DNA of 64,000 bases from Pithys albifrons albifrons (lineage: Eukaryota; Chordata; Aves; Passeriformes; Thamnophilidae): positions 8,398,501-8,462,500 of the forward strand of contig NC_092475.1 in NCBI RefSeq assembly GCF_047495875.1, given 5' to 3'. Position 1 is the first letter of the stretch. Each line of letters opens with the position of its first letter. The notes beneath the pieces are model-generated. The model was not told the DNA's origin. It ran no database searches and was given only the letters and a program-made list of their open reading frames with translations. The position numbers and the translations under genes are program-made. Positions 1 to 13,200 of the stretch are shown piece after piece.

Positions 1-1202
1 GTAGGGGCAGACAGCTGAGTGCTGGAGTCACAGGATCTTGGGGGAACTGTGTTTGAAACAGTAAGAAAATGAAATGCATCAAAGCAAATGTGAAGAAGTG
101 CAATGGTCTAAAATGGAGTTCTTTTGACTGCTCAGAGACTGTGTCTAATAACATAGTATTTACTGGGTGACTCTTGCTCCCTTTTAAAAGAGGAAAAAGT
201 TACCTAAGTCTGCTCTGTATTAAAAGCAAAGTTGGAAGAAGATGGTCTCAGCAGAAAAAGTTTAAAGCCCTGTGGAAACCCCTAAGGCACAACCCATGTG
301 TGTAAGCAGCTCTGTAGAAGCCAACTGGCACCAAGTGCTTCACACCTCACAGTACAGTTCTCCTTCTGGAAAAAGTAATAGTTACAGTGAGAAATGGTCT
401 CCATGTGGTATTGAGCTCTGTCTGCTAAAACACTGAGTGGCATCTGCCCATCCTTACCTGGGCAGCACTTCTGTGAGCTTGGGTTTGTGGCGCAAGTGTT
501 CCATGTTGCAATTCTTTGACTTTCTAAGATGGAGTTGGTTCTTCCTCCTCAGTAACTGTAGAAGAGACATTCTCAAAAGAACTGACAAGGAGGTTTTGGG
601 TAGAAATAGTCAGAGAAATCTGAAACGATTTATGTGTTAGAACTTGCTGTTCTCCTAAATCCCTCATTTCCTTTTGCCTTTAGTTGTACTTCCAGATCTA
701 TTGTCTTGTTCTGTTTTGCTTCAAGTTCCAGAATAAAGCCCATCTTTTATGTGAATGATTTGTTTTAGGTGAAGAGAAACAAGTAGCAGTGAATGTTGGA
801 GTGCAGTGTGTACATGTACAGACTGTGTATGCTCATGCAGCAGTGCGGGCCTTGAATTGCACTGCAGCATTCCACACCTTGTCAGAGCAAAAAGGAGCCA
901 GGAGGATTCCCAGTGTAAAGCATCTTTAAATTCTGGGTGACATAACCATCTTCTCACACTTGTGGGGTACAGATGCTCCTCTAGGGTCAGTTTGACATTT
1001 AGTACAAGTATTTGTCCATGGAAACCAGCCATTCTCACCTCTTGGACCATGTCCTTGTAGCCATTCACCTCTTGAGAGAGTCAAACAAGGGAAGTCTTCT
1101 GGAGAAGGAAGTTGCTTTGTAACATTCTGCTGAAAACACCCCCCAGAGAATTTCCAATGAATGTACCAAAAGAGTCTGACAGTGGGTTTTCTTTCTCTCC
1201 AG
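1..1202 (+). other. RIPOR3: RIPOR3 intron (left edge)
   Basis: No exon, repeat family or RNA gene recognised. The RIPOR3 exons that encode its N-terminus should lie further left, outside the window. Confidence 0.8.
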
Positions 1203-1281
1203 TGAATACTTGGAAGCACATCAGGCTGAGCTGGATTATCTCTCTGGTCGACACAAAGATACAAAAAGGAACTCCAGATTG
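1203..1281 (+). CDS. RIPOR3: RIPOR3 exon (window exon 1)
   Basis: The acceptor AG is at 1201-1202 and the donor gtaaga at 1282. The first base completes a codon split across the previous intron, then the frame reads [20 protein letters not shown] and ends NSRL in phase 0. This is the conserved start of the RIPOR coiled-coil and FAM65 N-terminal region. The exon or exons encoding the protein start are upstream of the window. Confidence 0.93.
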
Positions 1282-4200
1282 GTAAGATTTTTTAATGTGA
1301 AATACTTAGATAAAGTCACAAAAGAAGATGTGCTCTCCCACCTGGGAATTCTGGTTAAAATGCTGAGGTGGGATCCAGCAAAGCATCACAATCAGCAGTG
1401 TCCCAAGGAGTGCAGCCCCAGCTGCAAGAATTTAGCTGGAGACGTCTTGTTTTCAATTTCCAGCAGAGTTCTTCAGCTCCTGTTCTTTTCCTGGGATGGT
1501 GTCTCCTTGTCTCTGCTCAGTGGGCAATGTTAGTAGTCTCAGTTTAGAGTAATTTAAGATAGTGAGTCTTGCAGTACATATGAAAGTTTCATTAGTATGT
1601 ACAAATACATGTGCTCTGCTCTTCAGCCTGTGCTGTTTCTTTTTCAGGCTTTCTACTATGACCTGGACAAGGTGAGGCTGTTGGGGATGAGAGGAAATGT
1701 TGCAAACAGAGACAAATGGATGATGTGTTTGCTGTGTTACTTACAGACATTCTTAGGAAACAATTTTTCAAGTCCCCTTCTCTCTCTCTCTCAAAAGCAA
1801 ATCCGCTCTGTGGAGAGGTACATCAGAAAACTGGAGTTTCACATAAGCAAGGTAAGGGGGTTTATAGCTCATACCTGCCAGGCTCACTCTGCCTTGTAAG
1901 TGACTTCTCTAAATGAAAAACACTTTGATTATATTCATCTGAAGGGGAATAATGCTGAGGACTTTCTGAAAGCTGTAGCCACTCTTTTTCCTAAAGGAGG
2001 GGACTTTTATTTATTTATTTTCCTGAATGGTTCTATTCAGGCAGAATTTTGGGTGCGACCCAGCCTGAGTTTTCCTGTGAAACCAGTTTGCATTCTCTGC
2101 CAGTTTATTCAGAAAATGCTGCTCTGGGAAGACTGGCAGGTTCTCCCCCTTTCCCATGAGGGGCCAAAGGGGCAGTTCTGTGGAGTTTGTGTCTGCTGTC
2201 TGCCAGCTGCTTCCAAAGGGCTGGAGCCTCTCTGCTGGCACAGCAAAGGGTGCAGGGGGCTTAGTCTGAATGGAGGGAATTGAATTCCTGCTCTGCAAGT
2301 AAATTTTTCGTGAGCAAAGTGTGTATCTACTCCTTGTATTCTACTTTGATAACAGCAGAGCTAATTGTATTCCTGAAAAAAAGCATGGGCTATTGAAAAG
2401 CAAACTGCTGCACTCGATCAGTAAAATGTATGAGTTGCAGCATCCTGCAGTGGAGTTTAGTTGGTTTGGGGTTTTGTTTGTTTTTTTGTTTGGGGTTTTG
2501 TTTTGGGGATTTTTTGTTGTTTTTTTTTTTTTTTTTTTTTTGTCAGGAAAGAGTGCTGATGTTCCTTTTCAAAACCTCTTAAAACTGTGCCTGGGTAATT
2601 TTGATTTCTTCTTTACCCATCTCTTCCCTATCCTAAAGGTAGAAGAACTCTATGAAGCTTATTGTATCCAGTGCAGGCTGCGAGATGGGGCCACTAACAT
2701 GAAACATGCCTTTTCCCTGTCCCCTTCCACCAAAGCCTCCAGAGAGAGTCTTGTGGAGCTTTACAAGAACTTCCAAGAGTGCACAGAGGTAGGAAATACC
2801 ACACACATGGAATGAAGGCCTGACTTCCTAAGGAAAAAATGTACTAGGACTTGTTTGGGCTTTGTTTTTGTTAATGGTGTGGGTTAAAAATTAAATATGT
2901 GTATAAAATACATAACATGAAAAATCCTTAATACTGGGATCTGTTATGGCTTCCACTGGAAGTGTAAGTTGAGAATTGAAGGGGTAACTTTGTTGCTTTT
3001 ACAAAACAAGTAATGGAACATAACTAAGAGTGATCAGCTCAAGCAGGTCCACTCTTCTGTAGAAGATTAAAACTAGTATCTGCCTCCACTAGTGAAAATG
3101 TTTGTGTGTCCTTAAGAAAAACTAGAGCCCAAGTCCCCTAGAGGGAGTTGCAGGTGTGGGAAGGTGTTCTCTGTGCTCTCTGCAGCCATGTGACTGTGCA
3201 GCCTTTCTTGCAGGACATGTGCTTTATAGAGGGGGCGCTGGAGGTGCATTTGGGAGAGTTCCACGTGAAGATGAAAGGTAGGTTCCTTTCCTCACTCCTT
3301 CAAGACTCGTCAATTGATTTTGGATTTCTGTGTAGCAGTCTGATCCACTGAGAGTCCAGTTATTCAATGTCTGTTGCTTCCACTGGCTTGCTGGATGATA
3401 CCCTGAACAGAATTTTGGCAAACTTCTGTTTGCTTCAGTGCTATAAAACAGCTCTGCAAAGGTACTTTATATCTGAATACAAAAGCTGACAAGCTTCTTT
3501 TCTCAGCTCAATTAAATTTTGTCCTTTTAAGAGTGTGTTGGGCCTGTGGCATAGCTTCGGCACAGAGCTGAGGAAAGGGGGGGTGTTGGCCACATAGTCA
3601 CTGTATTTACTGGAAGCTGAAGCTTTGGGGGGCTTTATAAAACTCTCCAAGTACTAGGAGTTTTCCTTCTCTTTGCAGGGTTGGTGGGCTTTGCACGTCT
3701 CTGCCCAGGGGACCAGTATGAGGTGCAGTATAAAGCAGTTAATTCTGTCCTTTGCTTTCCTGGTGCGAGTTTGAAATAGAGGAACAGGAGGTCAAGGGTG
3801 GAACATGGAGGAGGAGAACAGGGACCAGACTGGGATAAAACCACCCATTGCTGTGATGAGAACAGTGCTTTGGCACACTGGGAGGCTGGGGAGGGAAAGA
3901 TGTGATTTGGGTGTTATGGGAGGGTTTAAAAGACAGCAGTGATTGTCAATGAAACCCAGCCTGTGAGGGCTTTGTCTTCAGAGTTGCCCAGGATTCAAGC
4001 AGCAGTGACTGCCTGTTTCTTGGAAGATTGCCCTTGGCATAATTTGAATTCCCCTTAGTGTCTTTCTGGGTGCTCTCCTACTTCTAACAGTTCCCAGTGA
4101 ATTCCAGTGTGCCTCGTATTCCAGTACCACCACACTTGGAATGTGATGGAGTTCTACAGCTTATCCAGAAGGGGTGGGGTGTGGCATTTGGCACTGCCTT

Positions 4201-7200
4201 CAGGTGTTAAAACCTGCATCCTGAATTCCTGTCTCCAACCTTCCAGCTTCATCCAATTCCCAAGTGTATAGTGATCAAGGGGATGGCTCCACTTCAGCCA
4301 GACTGGAATACGGAGAGGGCTATGGACTGAAGGGAATGCTCAGGGCTGTGTTGACCCAACACCTGTTGTTCTTTGTGGTTTCCAGGTGTTTATGAGACTG
4401 GGGCGCCAGAAATGGAGGTTGAAGGGCAAGATTGAGACCGATGACAGCCAGACATGGGATGAGGAGGAAAAGATCTTTATCCCAAATCTCCACGAGAAGT
4501 TTGAAATCAAGGTGTGGTGTATAATGGTTGGATTGGAATCAGTGGATTAATGCATCTTGCCTCTTAACCTACCAAGGGTCTCTCAAAATCCTTAAATCTT
4601 TTTCTTTTCCTAGCTGTGTAAAAATGGCAGCTAATCCATGTTCTGTCTAGTGAAGGGGCCTCTACTTCTGTTTTTCCTTTGCTCCTGGTACTTGTAACTG
4701 TATTAGTGCATCTGCTTTCTCATATTCTGGAGTCTGGTAGATGTGGTTGTGTTTTGGGGTTTTTGGTCGGTTGCTCTTTTATAAAAAAATGTCCTAGGTT
4801 AATAACTGGGATTTTCTAGGATGAAGTTTAGATGTGGACACCCAGATGTGTGTGTAGACATTATCACCCATGCAGATATTAAATGCCTGTAGCTTTGATC
4901 TCTTTTGAAAGAGGCAAATCAATGTATGGGAAACGTATCATTGCACCTGAGTGTGTTTGGACTGTGGGGTTCAAATATTGCTTTATGTGGGTGTGGGCAG
5001 CCACTTTTGTTGTGTTTTACTGCAGAGATGCTTCATATCTGTGAAGAACCAATGGCATTTATGTGCTGCTTCAAGCTGTCTGTGCTCCAAATCTTTGTCT
5101 AGAGTTCTGACACTCTTCTGGAAGTGCCTAGAACAGGTCATATCTTTAAGAGAAGGGACCAGTGCAGTGGCCTGTGAGACACAGGTGACACTGGGGTACC
5201 CCTTGGAGGGGACCCTGTAGCATTCACAGCCTCATGAGCAGCTGCCCCTGCATTGGTTCTGACACCTCTCTTGCAGATGGAACTAATCCTTAAACAGCAT
5301 TCCCACTGTAGTCTGGCATTTCTTGGGGGCTGCACTCTGCAGCATGAGTCCTGTGTCAGCCTGAAAGGAGCTGAGGGTGAAGGCTGTGCTGGATTCTGTC
5401 CTACTGGGAAACTGTGCCAGTGCAGGGTTTGGGGGTTTGGCAGTGGTGTCAGAGCAGCTATTGCAGTGTTCTCCTCTGACCTGGCAGCAAGAACTGGGTC
5501 ACACAGGAGACACTCTTTGGCATCTTGCCGGAACTGCCTTTGGAAATGTGCTTATAATGTGCTTTTTTACTGTCACTGCCCAATGAAGATCAGGTGAGAA
5601 GCTAATTCAGATGCCTGTTTTCCCATAATAGTTGTAAAAAATTGTATTCCTTTGTATAAAAATGGTAGTTTTACTTTTTTTGGCAGCTTGTATACTGATG
5701 AATGTCCTCCATACCTTCTGCTTTTCCCACTTTGTGCTGAATGACTTTACCCAATACAAATACATAGCAGGGTTAAAGAAAATTGGTGATTGCCAGAGAG
5801 TGTTCCAAGAGGAATTCAGCAGCATGTCTTCAGCTCTTAAAAGAGATGGAGGCACGGAACTAATTCCAAAATGGACTTCAGACACTTATGCTAAAATCTG
5901 TGCTGAGTCTGATGCACTTTTAGAACAATGTGATCTTCAGTTGGGAGTATGTTTTTATAGCAAATATTTGATTAGATTTTTTTAAAGGAGCTGAAGAAGC
6001 CAAGTGCCAGCCTGGGAAAAATAGAGGCCTGTGACTGCATTGGTAGCAAACCTGGAGCCACCTGCACAGCTGGAGGAAATTCTGATTTTGGTCCTGCTGA
6101 GCTCAGGACAGTTAAAAAGGTCACAGTGGATGCAGGCAGTTGTGCCTCCAGATCCTTTAGGAACCTAAGAGCTGCAACAGTCTGGTACTATGTGTGCCAG
6201 AGCTAGAATTTCTACATTAGACTAATTTTTCTTAAAGTCATAGTCCACCAAATTCCCTTGTCTGAAGTGTTGTACAGGTCTGTCTCTCCCAGCTCCCAGA
6301 ACCCCTTTCCTCTTTGCCAGCCACCTGTGAGATGTTCCCTGTGGTTTTGGCTCACAACTGTTTAGGAGCCCAGAACTGAGTATCAGGGTTTTGTTTGTTA
6401 CAGGCCACAGAGGGGTGTTCTTTCCATGCAGGTGACCCAGGATTGCCTGATGGGATGGAACTGGATGTGTTTGTCTGTCTTTGCAGGTGACAGAGCTGCG
6501 AGGACTGGCCACTATTCTAGTTGGTGTTGTGACATGTGACAGCATAAACTTCTTCACCACCAAACCTCAGGCAATCATTGTGGATATCACTGAACTGGGC
6601 ACCATCAAGCTGCAGCTGGAGGTCCTCTGGAAGTAAGTACAGCTGCCAATGGGAAAAGCTAGAAAATATGGGAACTAGTTAAAGGCTCCTGGGTGTGCCA
6701 CTGAGCAGCATTCACCATCACAGTCCTTTTCCATTCGAGGTGCAGGCTAGAGGACAGCCCTGTGCTCCCCCACTGCTGCTGTGCCTGAGCTCTGTGGGAC
6801 CAGCCCTCGGCAGGGGCACGGGAAAGGGACACCAGCTGGTTCTGTGACCTTCCACATCTTTGTTTGCTGTCACCAGAGCCATGGATAGCCATGGGAGCTG
6901 ACCTAGCCTTCCTTAGCTCACCCCTCTTCACAGTGAGCATTCAATCCAGCTCCAAGCAATGTATGTTCATCTATAAAACATGAAAAATAATCTTAAAGAT
7001 GATGAAATGGAACTGGAAGTAGCAGCTTCTAGGCACAATGGAAAAAATGCATAGCTGAAATTTTAGAACAATCACTATGACCAGGCCACAACTTGTTATA
7101 AAAGAAGCTTTCCCGAATGCCTGGCACCTTCATGTTTGCACTGTGAGTCGCTGAGGACACGAGGCCTGTTTGTGCATGGCAGGGAAGCCTGGTTACAGAT

Positions 7201-10200
7201 GTACTTTTAAAATAGCTGAGCATTCTCATGGTGTCTGTGATTTGTTAAATTGTTTTATAATCTAAATCTGTAAGTTCATTTTTGTAGTGGATTACTGATG
7301 TTATTAAAAGCCACTTCTCACTGTTGTGGATGCTGCAGTGGAACTTATTCCTCACTCCAGACTCACCAACGTAGGTTTTTGAGGTGGTACTGTTATTTTT
7401 GCTTTATGGGACCATTGTTCCACACTGAGAGAACCTGTTTCCATTTACTGTTGTCCAGGGATTAAATGTAGCCCCCTTAGTGAAGTGCCCAGTTAAACAG
7501 TGGGCACTCTTCACTTGCACCTCTGTGTGTGGCTCACTGCAGTCCTTGGTTCTTCCCAGCCCCGTACAGACAAGAGGCCTTTGAACACACCTCTGTGACA
7601 AGGACCTTCTTGAAAGGCCACTGACCTGTGATCCAGGCCCTCTCCAGGAAAAGCAGAAACAGCTTTCAGGTTCCATTTCTGGGGCTGGGGAAAGAAAAAC
7701 TTTATTGATCAACTCACAGTTTTCTGAGTGTCTCTTGTGCATGCTGTGCTTCTTGACATTTACTACTGACTTGTACCTGCAGCTTGGCTGAAAAATGTGT
7801 CTTGGCCACAGCATCTCAAAATGACTTTCCAACACACAGATTGCTTGAAGTCAATGACAAATAAACTCATGCACCAGATTTGGCTGTACCTGTTTGTGGT
7901 GCTTTTTCCTTCCAAGATCTGGCAGTGGGAATCAGGGTGTGGTTTGTTTTGATGAGGGGCTGCAGAAGAAATCACTTTTACTCTCTGCTTATTGACCCAC
8001 ACCAGTGGCATCTGACAGAGTCCCTTCCTTTGCTGCTGCTGGATCTAATCACTTCCTTTCTTCACTGTCAGCAGCTTCCATAATTAATTATGCACATAAG
8101 CTGTTCTTACAAAAGGATGGATGAGGAAAGCCCCTTCCTATTCTGGGATATTGCATAGTTCCTCATAATAGCCTGAATGTCCAAAGTAAATTATATCTGT
8201 GGCAAAATTTTCTGGAAAATCCACTCCCAATGCTGTTGACACTTGATGGCTGCAGTGTCTGATAGCCAGAGTGCAGCTCTGAGTTGGCAAGAGGAGCAAG
8301 CCTGTGGTATTTGGGATAGCCATCACACAGCCTTTGGAGCTGGCAAGGCCTGAGCTGGGAGCAGGGTTAGTGGTGACTCATTTTCTTTGGGAGTTAATCC
8401 CCACTTGGAATTTTTCAGCGCATGAGAAAACTCCGGCTGTGTGTCTCTGCTGTGTTTAAGTTTAAGCCTTGTGAAATGTGTTGGGATCCCACCAATGGAT
8501 TCTCCAGAGCACTTCTGTGCAGAGCTGGCCTCTCCTCTGACAGCCTGTTTGCTGGAGTTGTTTACAGAAAAGAGAAGTTTTGTGGCGATAACTCAGGGTG
8601 TTTCTGTTTTCAAAGACAGAGCCCTCAAAATAACAGCTGCTTTTCTCTTTGATTTAAGAATAACTAAACAAATCCATCTGATTTGCCCAAATTTCTCTGA
8701 GGCACAAGCTTTCAGTCTAGACCTGCTTTGTGAGGAATCCAAATGTAGATCTCTTTTCCGCTTCTCAATGTATATTTTCTTTTAAATAGGTCTCTAGTCT
8801 TGTGGGCTCAAACACAAGAGTGCCTTCAGCTCCTTTATAGATCGTGCCATGAGGAGCGTGAATGGGCTTGGGGCCGTTGCAGAACAGCTTTGTTGGCCAG
8901 TTTGGCAAAAGACTTTGTGTTTTTTGCCAATCTAAACAGCAGTCTGAATTCTGTGTCTCGCATGCAGGACAAAGGGAAAGCTGTATTCTCCTTGCAGGAC
9001 TTCAGCAGCACCCTGTGCTGGGATCCAAAGGCACCAACCAGTCAGAACCACTCAGTTCTGACTGCTTTGGGCTGTGCTGGCCTGGCTCACAAGGGTTTCT
9101 GGAGGGAGAGAACCTGAAGGGAGAATGAAAAAGGGAAGTCTGGTTTTTATTTTTGGATGTGTGCCTGCTGCCAGTCTTGCTCTCATGGGTGCAAACTTAG
9201 TGAATATGTAGTTCTGCTGTAGGATCTTTAGGCAGTGATCCATCAGTGCATCTCTGGGCACTTGTAGCCTGGGGCCATGATAAACTGTACTAACCTGGAA
9301 ACTGGTGCTTATAAGGCTTTAAGAGGTAGGTGAAACACCTACTAGGAACTTTCTCACTGTTAAATTGTCAACTGGGTTTAATTGTAAGAAAAATCTCATG
9401 ACTGACAGCAAGTCCCATCCAACTGACTAGAATTGATGGTTGCTTGTTTGAGTTGTTTTGTTTTGTTCTGTTTTTTGGTTTTTTTTTTTTTCGTATAAAT
9501 GTGAGTCAGGATTCACAGGCTGAATAGTGGGATTCAAGCAGGTCTATTCACCAGGAGCACTTCTGGTCTGGTGCTATTTAATCTGTGGACAGAAGGGGAG
9601 TGCTTAGGGCACAGTGGAAGAAAGGAATGCAGATCCTCTGGGGCCAAAGTCTGGATTGAGTTCTGCTCTTAAGCTCTGCCTCATCACTTCTGCTCTTCTA
9701 AGAGCATAAACCAGGCAGTGTCCTTACTCACCCAACAGAAAGTGCAGCAGTGGGAAGCAAATGATAGCAACCTCATGTATTCTGTCCCTCCCCAGGTTTG
9801 GTGGTTGTGACAGAATAACATGTCACAGGGAACTCCTGCTCAGGGCTGGCAGTGCTGAGGTCCCTCTGAGTGTGTGTGGATGCAAAGCTGCTGGTGTTGT
9901 GGGAGCTTCAGTCCAGGAAGCAGAGCTCTGCTGAGCTGTGAGCCCCTCTGGGTGCTTGGGCAGGGAAGGGGGTTGTGCATTCACTGCTCATATTCTAATC
10001 AGTCATAACCAAATCCCAGGAACAGAACAAGACAACAGCAGATGCTCACACCAGTGGGCCACTTCAATTTTTTTTCTCATAGAATTTTTCAGCCTTGAAA
10101 AGGTGTTGATGGATAATCCCATGCAGGCATATGAATGTGGGGAATGTGGTCAAGAAATGATCAGCCACAGACACCCAGGCAGCAAAGTACTGGTTCCACA

Positions 10201-13200
10201 ATTTAAAGTTAAATAATGACATTTCTGCACACTTTTTGCCTACACAGAAGTTTTGTGTCAATGATTTCAGGAAGCCACTAGACAAACTAAGGAAAAGTCA
10301 GTGACAATTAAAGGCAATAGTCTGCTTGCAAAGTCTGGTGCATGACAGATCCCAGCTATGGATTGCCTCAAACCTGAGCATGTGTCTGGGGAAAGCCCAT
10401 TCTATTTGACTTATTCCCATGTTTTTTCTTGAAATATCCCCTGCTGGATTCTGTCAATGTCAAAATTCTGTGAGAGATGGATTTATAGATCTGTCCCAGT
10501 GTGATGTTTTTTTGCTGTAGAAATGTGGAAGGACGTGATGGATCATGCCCAAGAGCTTAGAGACAAGAGATGATAAAAGCTTTAGAGCAACCTCCTTTCT
10601 TACATTCTTCCTTCTCTGCTCTCTCAGTTGTTCCATACAGGGACTGGGAGTTTGTCTTTGTTTGGAGGCAACTGCAAAACTGCATTTTCCTGGAGGGTTC
10701 TAGGAATTGTCAAAGGGGTAAAACAGATTTAATTTGTTATTCCTTTCCTGGAAATGTCATTTTGCATTGCTGCAGTGCTACATTAAAAGCTAAAAAGGAA
10801 AAATCTGAGGAATGGATTCCTGCGACTTCTGCTGGGAAATGTCACAGACAGGAGTAATTTGCTTTCATCATTAAACTCAGCAGGGTTTGGGTGAAAGGCT
10901 CTGCTGTCAGAAACCCAGGGTATCTCTGCCCAGTGAGGCAATGCAGGTGGTGGTTGTTGGGACTCCAGGGCACTGGGCTGTGTGAGGGACCCCAGTGTGT
11001 GACACTGGTCAGTTCAGCCAATTGCGCTGTGCTGGGGGAGCTCAGTGTCAGAGATGGTCCCTGTGCACCAAGAGCAGCGAGAGAGCTACAGCCTTTGCCA
11101 GAGAGCACAAGTTCTTTTCCCTGCAGTTGATTAGTCCTCGTTATCATTTGGATCCTCTATGATGTACAGCTGACTGCAGCTGACTTTATCCTGCTGTTTG
11201 GTCGCTATGTTCCCATCACTGAGATGACAGATCTGTTGTAAACAGTTCACTTTTTTCCAAATGCCAGTGCTTAAGTGGAAAAACAAACTTTCTTTTGGTG
11301 CCACAAGGCGTATCAGTAGGGAACAAAAGCAACATGTAGAGAAAACAAACCTGCTCTGCTTAACTTGAAGTATGTTTTCCCTCTCCTGGGAAGCTGAGTT
11401 GCATTTGGAGAGACATTTTGTCCAAGTTTCCTTAGGCTGTTTTGCAAAGGAGTTGGTAAATTAATGGCTGTGATGCAGCAGGTAATTGGAAGTCTTTAGA
11501 GCAGGACTTGGCAAAGTCTTGCAGCCCAAAGCCAGTGCCCTCTGGGCTGTAACTGGCCTCATCCATGCCTGTGTGACCCACAGAACTGCCCTGAGCTCTG
11601 CATGAGCTTCCTCTGCCAGCCAGTCTTTTATTAGTATGTGAAGGCTAATGAGGGGCTTTATTGGCTTCTCCAGGTGCCGTGTGCTCTGCAGGAGAGAAAT
11701 TGGCAGTTCTCCTTTATTGCATGTGTTCTATTTCCTTCCTGCCTGGAGTGGTGCCCATCCCTCTGTGCCCAGTGCCTGTCTCACACAGGCTGTGCTGGTG
11801 TCTGTGCAGGCTCTGTGGAAGGACAGGGAACACTTCAGCCTCTTGGAACACTGGGCTCTTCCAAGGACTCTGACACAGGTCTCTGTCTCAAGGGTGTGGA
11901 GAATTCTGTGTAAAATGCACTACTTCCTTGCCTACCTCTTTCTCTGCTGGAGCAATCCAAGATACTGGTCAGGGTGGTAGTTTCTGTTTCCCTTTTTCCA
12001 CTGTGTGGTTGACTAAACGGGACTAACCCTCCCAGCTGTTCCTGCTGCTGAACACCTCTGTGCTTTCTGCTCTCACTGACACTTAGGCCTTTGTTTTCTG
12101 CTGCAGCCCCTTTGACACAGAGAACCTGTTTTTGTCACCTGGAAGCACTGCCAAGTTTTCTGTGGGTAGCAGGAAGAGCTCCTTATACAACTGGACTCCC
12201 CCAAGCACCCCAAGCTTCAGAGAGAAATACTACCTGGTGAGTACCTGAGGAGAGCAAGATGCAAAGCACAGACCTGAGGCTGAAGTTTGGGTTGGATTAG
12301 ACTGCTCAGAAACACACTCAGAAATGTGAAAGCATAGCACTCTGGGCCTTTGCAGTTTCATGTGGAGCTTTGTTATGTTTTTCTTTTAACCCAGAAACGG
12401 GTTTTCACCTGAAGGATCAAACACGTGGTTACTTCTGCTCCTTTGTTCATCCAGGGGTGCTCAGAAATTGATTTCTGTAGTTTATCCCTTCTGTGTGGCC
12501 TGGTCCCACGTGCAGAAGAGCCCTGTGCTTTCACAGAATCACGGTATTCTGAGTTGGAAGGGACCCAGAAGGACCATCGAGTCCAACTCTCTTAAGTCAA
12601 TGGCCCACATAGGGGATTGAACCCATGACCTTGGCATTATTACAACCAAGTTTTAACCAACTGAGCTAATCTCAGGGTGTGTGCTCCCAAGAACAGGTAC
12701 CAGAGTTGTCTCTTTTGGGTCTCAGGCTTCCCAGTGCTCTCTGTGCTCACTCATGGTCTCTTTGCTGCAGTCTCTCTTGCAGCAGAGGCAGAACCAAGGG
12801 GATGTAAGTGATGAAGCCCAGCCCCCCAGCATTCTGAGCTACTTGGCTGCCTGTGATTTTGATGAGCATGGGAGGAGCAAAGCTCACAATCCTGCAGAGA
12901 CCAGCGAGGGAGACTCATTCAGCTCTGAGGACCAGAAGGGGACAGAGTCCAGGAGCACAACTCCAGCTCTAGACCACAGGCCCTTGGTCATAATTCAAGA
13001 GGCTGGTGTAGAAGGGCACCAGCATCCTCTCCCAGATCACACCACTCTGGATATCCTGAAGAAGACTCCATGTGGGGATGGATTTCCAAGTAACCTGTCC
13101 AGTTTTCCAAATGGTCACAAGGGCAGGAGGGACTCCTTGAGCCAGGCCAGGAATCGCCGCCTGGCAGAGCAGGACAGCAGCCAGAACAGCTGGAATGCTG

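Larger units (their letters stand above)
1282..6486 (+). other. RIPOR3: RIPOR3 introns between window exons 1 and 8
   Basis: Introns longer than 300 bp are 1282-1647, 1852-2638, 2789-3213, 3278-3678, 3723-4385 and 4512-6486. Apart from the G/T tract at 2461-2542 I see only unique non-coding sequence. Confidence 0.75.

Noticed and set aside
12640..12675. tRNA gene
   Set aside because: A and B boxes are present, but the acceptor stem does not close and the sequence continues into a CR1-like tail, so it is a SINE head. The same holds at 48770-48812.
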